64,000 nt of DNA from an uncultured Phascolarctobacterium sp. GTDB lineage: Bacteria; Bacillota; Negativicutes; Acidaminococcales; Acidaminococcaceae. The stretch covers positions 47,617 through 111,616 of the forward strand of contig NZ_CAKPTG010000008.1 of assembly GCF_934190775.1 (NCBI RefSeq), in the 5' to 3' direction. This document shows positions 34,858 through 43,518 of the stretch, piece after piece (position 1 is the first letter of the stretch; the number at the start of each line of letters is the position of its first letter). The notes beneath the pieces were generated by a model. It made no database searches and was not told where the DNA came from. It saw only the letters and a list, made by a program, of their open reading frames with translations. The position numbers and the translations under genes are program-made.

Positions 34858-34910
34858 GAAGAGAGCATAACGAATCTGTGATTAAAAATCAACAAAAGAG
34901 GTGACAAATA

Positions 34911-35297
34911 ATGACGGACAGTATTACATGTGAATTAGCCGTCACTAAAGCGAGAATATCGAAAGGAGCTATAGCGAATGCTCTTGGGATATCTCGCATG
35001 AGTTTAACGCGAAAAATCAACAATGTTACTGAATTTAAAGCCAGCGAAATTTCGCTGCTTAAAACTATTTTGCATCTTGATGACAAAGAGCGCGGTTTGA
35101 GTACCATCAGAAATTACGTCACTCTCAAACAGTGGGAACAGTTACATCAAGAGGGCAACTGTTTGGGTACCATCAGAAATTACATCACTCTCAAACCATC
35201 GTTCCTCCTCTCTACAACTGTGTGGGGTTTGAGTACCATCAGAAATTACATCATCTCAAACAACGAGAAAAGTCAAAATAGCAGTTGTTTTGTTTGA
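34911..35297 (+). CDS. Cro-like small HTH protein whose reading frame runs into the CRISPR array
   Basis: AGAGGTGA lies before the ATG. Residues 1-60 form a compact helix-turn-helix (ISKGAIANALGISRMSLTRKINN, in residues 16-38) typical of 65-70 residue phage regulators. The domain ends at about 35094, exactly where the first CRISPR repeat begins. The frame then reads repeats and spacers (LSTIRNYVTLK and so on) to a stop at 35295. The native C-terminus seems to have been lost to the array's distal end. Whether the fusion is stable or translated is unknown. Confidence 0.6.
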   Translation: MTDSITCELAVTKARISKGAIANALGISRMSLTRKINNVTEFKASEISLLKTILHLDDKERGLSTIRNYVTLKQWEQLHQEGNCLGTIRNYITLKPSFLLSTTVWGLSTIRNYIISNNEKSQNSSCFV

Positions 35298-36646
35298 GTA
35301 CCATCAGAAATTACATCACTCTCAAACTCGAAGAAAGCATCGATGAATCCAACGTAAGTTTGAGTACCATCAGAAATTACATCACTCTCAAACTGTAATT
35401 GTACCTCTTACACAGGATAAAGAGTTTGAGTACCATCAGAAATTACATCACTCTCAAACTGCAATCAATGATTTAAGTCAGGTTATTCAGTTTGAGTACC
35501 ATCAGAAATTACATCACTCTCAAACTTTGCCCCAGATATATACAGATAAATTCAAGTTTGAGTACCATCAGAAATTACATCACTCTCAAACTTAAGCTGC
35601 TGGGAGATTATGCGCAGGCCGGTTTGAGTACCATCAGAAATTACATCACTCTCAAACTATCTAGTTCTATGGCTTCTGCCGTTACGGGTTTGAGTACCAT
35701 CAGAAATTACATCACTCTCAAACGAACGTACTGCACACGGTAAAAACGAAGTAGTTTGAGTACCATCAGAAATTACATCACTCTCAAACTGCAATCAATG
35801 ATTTAAGTCAGGTTATTCAGTTTGAGTACCATCAGAAATTACATCACTCTCAAACTTTGCCCCAGATATATACAGATAAATTCAAGTTTGAGTACCATCA
35901 GAAATTACATCACTCTCAAACTTAAGCTGCTGGGAGATTATGCGCAGGCCGGTTTGAGTACCATCAGAAATTACATCACTCTCAAACTATCTAGTTCTAT
36001 GGCTTCTGCCGTTACGGGTTTGAGTACCATCAGAAATTACATCACTCTCAAACGAACGTACTGCACACGGTAAAAACGAAGTAGTTTGAGTACCATCAGA
36101 AATTACATCACTCTCAAACAGGAAACAAAAGGAAAAATTCCCAAGAAAAGTTTGAGTACCATCAGAAATTACATCACTCTCAAACCCGCTTGCGTGGCAG
36201 GATATTATAAAGCATGTTTGAGTACCATCAGAAATTACATCACTCTCAAACAATAAGGCCGCTATATCCTGCTTCCTTCAAGTTTGAGTACCATCAGAAA
36301 TTACATCACTCTCAAACCTATATTTTGAACGCTGCGCAATTACTTCTGTTTGAGTACCATCAGAAATTACATCACTCTCAAACTTCCGTTTGATGCGATA
36401 TACGTCGGTCTTGGTTTGAGTACCATCAGAAATTACATCACTCTCAAACTAAAAGATAATGACTACCGCAACGAAGAGGTTTGAGTACCATCAGAAATTA
36501 CATCACTCTCAAACGCAAATGGCGCAGACAAAAAGAAGAAGTATGTTTGAGTACCATCAGAAATTACATCACTCTCAAACGCAGAACGTTTAACATTGAT
36601 AAAAACTATTGTTTGAGTACCATCAGAAATTACATCACTCTCAAAC
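35095..36646 (-). CRISPR. Type II-A CRISPR array, 24 repeats and 23 spacers
   Basis: The repeat is 36 bases; in crRNA orientation (minus strand) it begins GTTTGAGAGTGATGTAA and ends GGTACTCAAAC. Spacers are 30 bases, with one of 29. Repeats start at 35095, 35161, 35227 and 35292, then every 66 bases to 36414, then at 36479, 36545 and 36611. The three repeats nearest 35095 are degenerate (one has A to G in the middle, one has GTTTGGG, one lacks a base). This marks that side as the old end and the csn2 side as the leader end. Five consecutive spacers occur twice. The tracrRNA anti-repeat pairs with the minus-strand repeat. Confidence 0.98.
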
Positions 36647-36750
36647 CTCAAATTAAGAGATTATCCACGAATGAAACTATCATCACCATAGCGTAATTTC
36701 CTCAGGTCCCTATAAAGACATTATAAATCACTCAAAATTCTTTGTCAAAA
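36647..36750 (-). promoter_or_regulatory. CRISPR leader with a near-consensus promoter
   Basis: On the minus strand TTGACA (36748-36743), a 17-base spacer and TATAAT (36725-36720) lie between csn2 and the first repeat. Transcription would begin about 70 bases before the first repeat and read the array toward 35095. The base stretch next to the first repeat, TCTTAATTTGAG, is where new spacers would be inserted. Confidence 0.8.
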
Positions 36751-37422
36751 TCATTTCACAACACATAAATCATCATCAACTATACAAACAACTTCTTCTG
36801 CAAGCTCCTGCTCAACACTGTTTTCCAAAAGAAGCAGATGCATTTTCCTATAAAACGCTTCTTTATAAAAATTCTGTAGCTCATCATTCGTCAAGTAAGT
36901 CTTCAAATTTACGAAAGCCAAAATCTTTACTTTTTGAAACTTGCTGCAGACATCCATAAAATATACTAATCCTTCTAAAAAATTCTCCTCCCCGGCTTCA
37001 AATTCCACCTCTAATGCTTTAAATAAGCTCTGCAGATTAAAATCGTCTTGAAACTTCAAGGCATAATCAACCTGATTAAGCAAGCCATAAGTATACTTTG
37101 CTATCTGACCTTTCACTCTACAGGTATTCAAATAATTTTCTTCATTCATTCCCAGCTTACCAAGCTCATTATATAAGCCGGTTAATGCTTTGCGTGAATT
37201 TATCTCTAAAGCAAACGGATTTACAACAAGGCAGACATCCTTATCTATCTTTAAAATTTTATCATTGTCAGATAAAACAAATCTACCTTCTCCACCGTCA
37301 ATCTGCTTGGCAAGCTCTTGAATCATTCTTCGAAAAAGCTCCTTATGCTCCATCACTAAAACATTAACTCTGTTTTCTTGAAAAATAAGCTGCTGCTCCA
37401 GCTCTGTATAAACCAACTTCAT
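36751..37422 (-). CDS. csn2: CRISPR-associated protein Csn2
   Basis: The 223-residue protein starts MKLVYTELEQQLIFQENRVNVLVMEH, the usual Csn2 opening, and has the length of the short Csn2 family. Csn2 forms a ring on DNA ends and helps spacer acquisition with Cas1-Cas2. Its presence makes this subtype II-A. The ATG overlaps the cas2 stop by four bases, so the adaptation genes are translationally coupled. It is the last cas gene before the leader. Confidence 0.92.
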   Translation of the reverse strand: MKLVYTELEQQLIFQENRVNVLVMEHKELFRRMIQELAKQIDGGEGRFVLSDNDKILKIDKDVCLVVNPFALEINSRKALTGLYNELGKLGMNEENYLNTCRVKGQIAKYTYGLLNQVDYALKFQDDFNLQSLFKALEVEFEAGEENFLEGLVYFMDVCSKFQKVKILAFVNLKTYLTNDELQNFYKEAFYRKMHLLLLENSVEQELAEEVVCIVDDDLCVVK

Positions 37423-37739
37423 AATATTACCAGTCTTTCATCACTGTTCAAAACATCCTTATGCGCTTCTCCGACCAAAACCTCCATACGCGAAAACTGT
37501 CGTTCCGTAACTGTAAGCAACTGCACCAATCCTTCTTGCGGCAAATTCAGCTTGACCTTCTTGATGATAGCATCTGCCGCTATTGCATTAAGCGCAATTT
37601 TGCAATACACAGATTCCTGCATCATCATAAACCCATTCTTTAACAGATACTTACGAAAAATCCTATAAGAACGCTTATTCTCAAGCGTGGTGATTGGCAA
37701 ATCGAACAGAACTAATATTCTCATAAATCTATAACTCAT
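37419..37739 (-). CDS. cas2: CRISPR-associated endonuclease Cas2
   Basis: The product is about 106 residues. RILVLFDLPITTLENKRSYRIFRKYL carries the ferredoxin-fold start with the conserved Asp, and GFMMMQESVYCKI follows, as in type II Cas2. It is the central dimer of the Cas1-Cas2 integrase. The ATG at 37739 is preferred; the frame opens at a GTG at 37745, directly after the cas1 stop. Confidence 0.95.
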   Translation of the reverse strand: MSYRFMRILVLFDLPITTLENKRSYRIFRKYLLKNGFMMMQESVYCKIALNAIAADAIIKKVKLNLPQEGLVQLLTVTERQFSRMEVLVGEAHKDVLNSDERLVIL

Positions 37740-37745
37740 AATCAC

Positions 37746-38627
37746 TTACACAAAACTGCTCCACTTGATTATGCTTACATCATTATTGTTAAGTGCATCA
37801 AAAACACTCTTACAATACAGCTTAATAGCATAATTAAGAGTAACCTGCTTTTCATTGTTTATAACATTTTTATTTAGTACTTCTAAAATCTCATGCTTCT
37901 GTTCTTTATCAAAGCAATGCAGCTTTTCTTTTACCAGCATATCATATACCTTATAATCAACAAAAGGCCGCAACGGCTCCATAATATCCGAGCCTAAATT
38001 GAAAGCATTGAAAATATTATCATGAATCAGTCCAAGCTGTGTAATGTAACCATTGGCAGTTATCTCCCTGTTGCATGCAGCCAATAAAACCATATAACCA
38101 TAATTCAATGCTGCATTAACAGCAATATCATCCGCTCTAGTAAATCCTAGTCCAAAAATGGAGTTAAAATAAACTTTGGCCGCATGACCTTCCCGATTAC
38201 TAGCATCCAGATACTGCAACTGTGTGGCATATTCGTCCAACATAGAAGCTGTATCAAACCCCAGCTTTTTCAACAATGCAGATTGCATCTTTATTTTGGT
38301 ATATATAATCGCCGTACCAACATCGCCTTTTGTGCTTTCGTTCCAGGATATCTGCTGCTTTATTTTTGCACTGACATCATGCGCTCCATAATACGGAATA
38401 AGCTCAGCTGAAGGATTTCTTTTGCTGTCACAAAAAATAACCTTTATTTTTCTGTCCATCATTTCCGCAAGCAAAGCTGCTGTCAATGAAACCTGCGTTG
38501 TTTCAATAAGCAGTACTGAAATTTCATCAAGATGGACCTTGGTGGTCCGCTCTCCGCGAACCACCATATAGCCCAATTGTAAATCTAGCTTTGCCCGTGT
38601 ACTTATAACAATTACACGCCAGCTCAT
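37746..38627 (-). CDS. cas1: CRISPR-associated integrase Cas1
   Basis: The 293-residue protein matches type II Cas1. It has the N-terminal beta domain, then NREGHAAKVYFNSIFGL with the catalytic Glu, LGLIHDNIFNAFNLGSDIMEPLRP with the catalytic His region, and a following Asp. It integrates new spacers at the leader end. The ATG overlaps the cas9 stop by four bases. Confidence 0.97.
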   Translation of the reverse strand: MSWRVIVISTRAKLDLQLGYMVVRGERTTKVHLDEISVLLIETTQVSLTAALLAEMMDRKIKVIFCDSKRNPSAELIPYYGAHDVSAKIKQQISWNESTKGDVGTAIIYTKIKMQSALLKKLGFDTASMLDEYATQLQYLDASNREGHAAKVYFNSIFGLGFTRADDIAVNAALNYGYMVLLAACNREITANGYITQLGLIHDNIFNAFNLGSDIMEPLRPFVDYKVYDMLVKEKLHCFDKEQKHEILEVLNKNVINNEKQVTLNYAIKLYCKSVFDALNNNDVSIIKWSSFV

Positions 38628-41600
38628 AGCTTCATCAGATCCACTTCCTGTTCAAAAATTCCTGTCGGAGATTGATTAATCAAAATGCATTGCTTACACT
38701 TTGTAATATTATTTGTTGTTTTGATTACTCCACAAGAATTGCCTTTACCAAGCAATTTGAAATCTGCTGAAGCACTGGCACATTTAAAGAGGTTCAAAAA
38801 CTCCCCTATCACATGTATCTGTTTTGATAAAGATAACTTTTCAAATGCTCCCCTTTGCTCTTGCAAATTTTCTGTTTGTGATGCAGGCCTGTTTTTATAC
38901 AAATTATTAGCTGATTTAGCAAGCAACATGTCATAAATCTGCATATTGGCTTCGTTGCTGATTCCCCACTTTTGCTTAAAATAATCCAAGCGTTGCTGTG
39001 CTTTTTGTTTTTGCGTATCATCCGCATTTTTATCAGATATAATTCCCTCATTTGATGCTATATCGGATTCATACTTTAACGCCTTTTTCAGATAATCAGC
39101 AACATCATCAGCTACACACAACTGTCCGGCAGCATAAAACACAAGTTGTTTTCCAGTTCTGCCGGAGATATGCATAGGAAAGCCATTAATCTTAAACAGG
39201 CTGTATTTTTTGATTTTTGGAATCTTTATTTCAGGCTTGCAAAGCTGTACAACGTCAGTAAGATACTTTTGTACCGCATTTTCTCCTTGTTTAGCATAAA
39301 CTAAAGGAATAGCTTCTATAGACAGCTGCACTGCTCCCTTTTTTCCTTCTGATTTGACTAAAGCGAAATATGCTGTGGTCAAGGAATCATAGCCGCCATA
39401 CTTCTCTACGGATAAACCTGCTTTCAAAGGCAGTTGACCACTATTTGCTTTCAAAGGATTCTGTTTAAATAATTCTCCCTTGCCTTCAACCGGCTGTCTG
39501 GTAAAGAGAATATTATTCTTATGCATGGTCTTGGTAACAGTTGTAATCGTACCGTCTTTGCCGCCAATCCAGGCAATCTCATTATCACGTTTAATGCTAA
39601 ATTTATAAAAAATCTCCGGCTTCAGGCTATAACGTCTGTTATCTTGATTTTTGGTAATAAAACTTAAAGGGTTAGCGGTAAATTTCACATGATAGCAATT
39701 ACCGACCACAATATTCAGATAAGCATCCTTCGCATGATGTAAATCGTTAACATCTCTACATTTTACAAATTCAAACTTTTGACGGAAATCGGATACATTA
39801 CCGGCCTTAACATATACAATCTCACTATGCTTATACGCTGTCTTTAAAATCGTAGCAACAGCTTTTGTCGACTGTCTTGTCTCCACAAGCTGTCTGCTGA
39901 TAAAGCCGGCAAGCTCTTCATCTCTCAGCTGTGTACTGCGTGTCAGACGTTCATATTTTCTTTCATCAATGAATCCCTTATCATATAGCAGCTTCCAGAA
40001 GCTATGCATTTTGGTGCGAATTGCTGCATCAAGCGGATAAATATCTGTTTTGGCGGCATTAACCTCCTTTTTAACAAGTACCCTGTTGCTAAGGCTGTCA
40101 TCCTTTGTTTTGGAACGCGGATAGATATGATCAATGTCATACAGATTATCATCATACAAAGAAGCCAGTTCTATTCTTTCGCCCGTATACATGCAGCGTC
40201 CCATCTGTGTATAGTAAAGATAGAGCTTATCACTGCGCAAATCATCTTCTTTTTTGGAACTCAGTTGAATTTTAAATGCGTTGAGCTCATCTGTATGAGG
40301 CATAAAATCAATATTTTCTTCCCTGCATTGTTTATATAAGTCCTGCAACTTCTTCAGACGACTGTCAGTACGCTTGCTTTCTTCTTTACTCCTAGCCATC
40401 TCAATAAAAATACGCTTAGGCTCGTGGCCCATAATTTTCTTGATTTCTTCCAATATCGTCAGCGTCTGCCAAATAGAACGTTTAACCGAAGGAGAAACAT
40501 AAAGTTCTTCCACGTCTTTGTAAGTAAGCTTACCATTACTGCTTTGTCTGCTACCATTAAAATCTTTAATCTTGCCAATAAAGTCATAAGAACAATAGTT
40601 GCTCAAAAGCTCCATGAAATTCTTATTTGTATGACGCAAAGCGCTGATAATAGTGACAAGTTCACCAAAAGCCTTATCCTCATAAGCAATAGCACTGCTA
40701 TTCAATAAAGTTGCAGACAGACTCCCCCAATCTTTATATTTCAGTTTTTTGATAGCTTTGATTTTATCATCAGAAATATGCGGATAAGTGTTTTTTATTT
40801 TAGTGACCAGCATCTTTTTCTCGTCGCAGAATAAGGTTATCCATCTGATAATATTTTCGATTTCTTCTCTATATAATTGAATGTAATCTTCGCCGAAAAT
40901 TCTTTTAAAGTCATTATAGGACTTCATCGAAGCATTTATCTTGTCATCAATGCCTCCGATATTTTGGAAAGAAATATTTTCCTGCCTAAAAAATCTTTCT
41001 AATGTTTTCTTGGTAACCTTTGATGTCTTAGTAAGAAAAAGCTGTTTAAAGATTTTTTCCAGCACATCGACTGGTAAGCGTTCGCCGTCAACAGTAATAT
41101 TGTTAATAGCATTACGCACCATAAACTCCGAATACAGTAATGATTCCTTAGGAAGTACGTCTTCACCGAAAAGATACGTGCATTTTGCTGTCATATTGGT
41201 TATAAACTTTTCTGCACTTTCTTCCAGATTAACAATTTCAGTGAAATTCCAAGGATAAATTTTTTCATTCTTACGTACAACCCAACATCTGCCCTGTTCT
41301 CTGGACATACGTGTACCCGCAAGCGGACCTACATAATACGGTATTCTGAACTTAACAATCTGTTCAATTTTTTCACGCACAGAAAGACCGTTATTATCAG
41401 TCTCACCTAAAAATGGTAAATATCTCTCAGCATTATCAAGAATGCATTTTAATTCCGCTAAATGCACCTGGATAGGAATGATGCCATTATCCTTAGTTGT
41501 TTGTTTAGGAAAAGCAAATCCATTGGCAACACGAAACAGCAAACGCTCCTCCTCTGTTTTGGCATCATCAATACTCGTAATGTCCTGCATTATCTTTTTG

Positions 41601-42763
41601 TATTCTGCAATACCGTCAAGCTGCTTCTTTAGATCCTTACAAAAATCAAGCTGATTACGTCCTTTGATTCCTTTAGCATATTTCTCATAAGAAATATCTC
41701 CATCCTGCCTGAAAATCTTATTATATAAAGGCTTACCTTTAAGCATGGATTTCAAAACAGCCAAATCACGTTTATGATCTTCATAAACCTGCACCTTGCA
41801 CTCAGAAAGCAGATGTTGTTCACCTTCATCTTTTTTGCCTACATCAAGATGCAATATTTTTGCCAGCAAACTCCAATCATAAATAGCTTTGAAACGGAGT
41901 AACCCTTCGTAACGCTCTCCTAATGCTGCTGTAAACACAGGTTCAAGTTCATCCAAATCATCATCCTGAAAGCTTACTGATTTCTTTTCACATTCATCTA
42001 ATTCTTTATCAGCAAATAACTCAGCTAACTTAGCTTTACCGCCGCTAAAAAGCTGTATAATAGCTTTCTGCTGTTTTGTCTGTGCCGGTAATAAACTCTG
42101 CATTGCTTTCTGCTTAGTGGTACGTCCTAAGTTTACATCGCACAAAACTTTAGCCAATTCATCTATATTTTGACATGACCAATCTTCAATTCCCATCTCG
42201 TCACGGACATAATTCTCAACCTCACTGAAAACCGCATTAAAATCGTTAACTTTGGAGGCATCAAGATTATCAAACAAAAAATGTCCACGATGCTTAGCAA
42301 TGTGCTGTACAGCGAGATAAAGCAAGCGTACATCAAAAGGTCCTTTCTGGGTTGCCAGAGCATAACGCAAATGGTACATAGTAGGATATTGTTGATAAAA
42401 CTCCTTATCTGTATAATTTTTATCAACAAATAAATTATATACTGCCTTCTCGCGCTTATCATCTAATTGCAAACGGCTATCCTCTAAACGCATAAAGAAA
42501 CCGGGATCAACCTTAGCAATCTCATCCGCAAATAATTCCTGCAACATTTTAAGGCGCCAGGTAGTTCTGTCAATTCTGCGTCTGCCAGAGCGAAAAACTC
42601 TTGTAGAGGCTGCAGTATTTGCTGAATCAAAAAGTCTGATTCCCCATAACGCTTTGCCATTAAATTTTAAAATATTATAATTTGTATCCGTAACAGCCCA
42701 GCCAACAGATGCATCACCCATATCTAAGCCGATATAATAATCACAATTCTTTAATTTTTGCAT
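38624..42763 (-). CDS. cas9: CRISPR-associated endonuclease Cas9 (type II-A)
   Basis: The 1379-residue protein has RuvC-I YYIGLDMGDASVGWAV with catalytic Asp14, the arginine-rich bridge helix RSGRRRIDRTTWRL near residue 60 and RuvC-II RIFIEMARSKEESK near residue 787. The HNH site YDIDHIYPRSKTKDDS lies near residue 878, and RuvC-III HHAKDAYLNIVVGN near residue 1010. All nuclease residues look intact. The length fits the large II-A Cas9 group. GGAGG lies nine bases before the ATG. That site falls inside the promoter of the divergent tracrRNA, so the two are likely co-regulated. The PAM cannot be read from the sequence. Confidence 0.98.
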   Translation of the reverse strand: MQKLKNCDYYIGLDMGDASVGWAVTDTNYNILKFNGKALWGIRLFDSANTAASTRVFRSGRRRIDRTTWRLKMLQELFADEIAKVDPGFFMRLEDSRLQLDDKREKAVYNLFVDKNYTDKEFYQQYPTMYHLRYALATQKGPFDVRLLYLAVQHIAKHRGHFLFDNLDASKVNDFNAVFSEVENYVRDEMGIEDWSCQNIDELAKVLCDVNLGRTTKQKAMQSLLPAQTKQQKAIIQLFSGGKAKLAELFADKELDECEKKSVSFQDDDLDELEPVFTAALGERYEGLLRFKAIYDWSLLAKILHLDVGKKDEGEQHLLSECKVQVYEDHKRDLAVLKSMLKGKPLYNKIFRQDGDISYEKYAKGIKGRNQLDFCKDLKKQLDGIAEYKKIMQDITSIDDAKTEEERLLFRVANGFAFPKQTTKDNGIIPIQVHLAELKCILDNAERYLPFLGETDNNGLSVREKIEQIVKFRIPYYVGPLAGTRMSREQGRCWVVRKNEKIYPWNFTEIVNLEESAEKFITNMTAKCTYLFGEDVLPKESLLYSEFMVRNAINNITVDGERLPVDVLEKIFKQLFLTKTSKVTKKTLERFFRQENISFQNIGGIDDKINASMKSYNDFKRIFGEDYIQLYREEIENIIRWITLFCDEKKMLVTKIKNTYPHISDDKIKAIKKLKYKDWGSLSATLLNSSAIAYEDKAFGELVTIISALRHTNKNFMELLSNYCSYDFIGKIKDFNGSRQSSNGKLTYKDVEELYVSPSVKRSIWQTLTILEEIKKIMGHEPKRIFIEMARSKEESKRTDSRLKKLQDLYKQCREENIDFMPHTDELNAFKIQLSSKKEDDLRSDKLYLYYTQMGRCMYTGERIELASLYDDNLYDIDHIYPRSKTKDDSLSNRVLVKKEVNAAKTDIYPLDAAIRTKMHSFWKLLYDKGFIDERKYERLTRSTQLRDEELAGFISRQLVETRQSTKAVATILKTAYKHSEIVYVKAGNVSDFRQKFEFVKCRDVNDLHHAKDAYLNIVVGNCYHVKFTANPLSFITKNQDNRRYSLKPEIFYKFSIKRDNEIAWIGGKDGTITTVTKTMHKNNILFTRQPVEGKGELFKQNPLKANSGQLPLKAGLSVEKYGGYDSLTTAYFALVKSEGKKGAVQLSIEAIPLVYAKQGENAVQKYLTDVVQLCKPEIKIPKIKKYSLFKINGFPMHISGRTGKQLVFYAAGQLCVADDVADYLKKALKYESDIASNEGIISDKNADDTQKQKAQQRLDYFKQKWGISNEANMQIYDMLLAKSANNLYKNRPASQTENLQEQRGAFEKLSLSKQIHVIGEFLNLFKCASASADFKLLGKGNSCGVIKTTNNITKCKQCILINQSPTGIFEQEVDLMKL

Positions 42764-42764
42764 A

Positions 42765-42793
42765 TTGACAAACCTCCACAGATGAAATATACT
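42765..42793 (+). promoter_or_regulatory. tracrRNA promoter overlapping the cas9 ribosome binding site
   Basis: TTGACA (42765-42770), 17-base spacer, TATACT (42788-42793). The -35 lies two bases outside the cas9 start codon on the other strand, and the cas9 Shine-Dalgarno complement (CCTCC, 42773-42777) is in the spacer. Confidence 0.8.
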
Positions 42794-42798
42794 ATGAG

Positions 42799-42920
42799 TA
42801 ACTTCTTGAGTACCATCAGAAGTTACATCACGAGTTCAAAAAACATGATTTATTCAAATCGTCTTCTTCGGAAGACCCCACAGTGTGTGGAACTAAAGCT
42901 TGCTTCGGCAGGCTTTTTTG
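42799..42920 (+). ncRNA. tracrRNA
   Basis: CTTGAGTACCATCAGAAG followed by TTACATCAC (42804-42830) is complementary to the crRNA-sense repeat with one G-U pair. A bulge GAGT and the lower-stem TCAAA come next. Then follow a linker, a hairpin GTCTTCTTCGGAAGAC, a hairpin CCACAGTGTGTGG and the terminator AAGCTTGCTTCGGCAGGCTT with six T. This is the full layout of a type II-A tracrRNA. It lies divergent to cas9 and is driven by its own promoter. Confidence 0.92.
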
Positions 42921-43450
42921 TTTATTTCAAAAAATTTCATGTACAGTACATTAACTCAATTCTACAGCAAATTTAAAAATCCTTTATTTATAAAAAAAAT
43001 GCTTATAATTCAGTATCGCTTTTTCTTTTAAGGCTTTGCTATAACATATTATAGCATATGAAAATGACAGTTTTTGTCTATCTTACTAACTTTATTTGCA
43101 AGTTCAGTAAAATTTTCAGGTCTAAAATTCAATAAAAAATTGTACATTACTTCGTCCTAGCCTTTGTAAGCTGGTCCAGAATGCCAGTCATCCTTTCCAT
43201 GTGTGAAACGGAAGCAGAAGCGCAGGAACAGATTAGGCTACTGACAATAAAATTGAACAACAATCTTTCATGTTTTATGTGATAACTTAATGGTAAGCAA
43301 AGGTAGTCTCTATGTCTATCTTTTTAAATTGAATTTACGCAACTTATTATACGTCATCTCAGCTTTATGTCCACTTTATAGCGCCACTTCTTTTTCTTAC
43401 TTCAATGCAACACTGCACCTACGCCACACAAGTCGGCGAGGTGTTTTTTA
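42921..43450. other. Intergenic stretch with an orphan plus-strand terminator and a palindrome
   Basis: No convincing gene is present. A perfect palindrome TGCTATAA-cata-TTATAGCA lies at 43037-43056. A plus-strand terminator (CACCT-CGCC/GGCG-AGGTG then six T) lies at 43416-43449 with no gene before it. A 33-codon frame at 43181 has no ribosome binding site. The region may be debris between the CRISPR island and the transporter operon, or may encode a small RNA. Confidence 0.5.
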
Positions 43451-43454
43451 CATA

Positions 43455-43495
43455 CAAAAAGTCCTGCGCAGCATCTAAAATGCGCGCAGGACTTG
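43455..43495 (-). terminator. Terminator after the TRAP permease gene
   Basis: Minus strand AAGTCCTGCGC/GCGCAGGACTT stem followed by five T, 20 bases after the stop. Confidence 0.9.
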
Positions 43496-43518
43496 AAGCT
43501 TGCTATAAAATTTTCGGT

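Noticed and set aside
35492..36696. Open frames on both strands made of repeated LSTIRNYITLK or FESDVISDGTQT units
   Set aside because: They are translations of CRISPR repeats and spacers; the 66-base unit is divisible by three, which keeps frames open.
42804..42830. An extra, isolated CRISPR repeat upstream of cas9
   Set aside because: It matches the repeat only in part and is followed by tracrRNA hairpins and a terminator, so it is the tracrRNA anti-repeat.
43181..43282. A 33-codon plus-strand frame beginning MPVILSMCETEAE
   Set aside because: It looks protein-like but has no ribosome binding site and no family match; it may be a remnant, but support is too weak to list.
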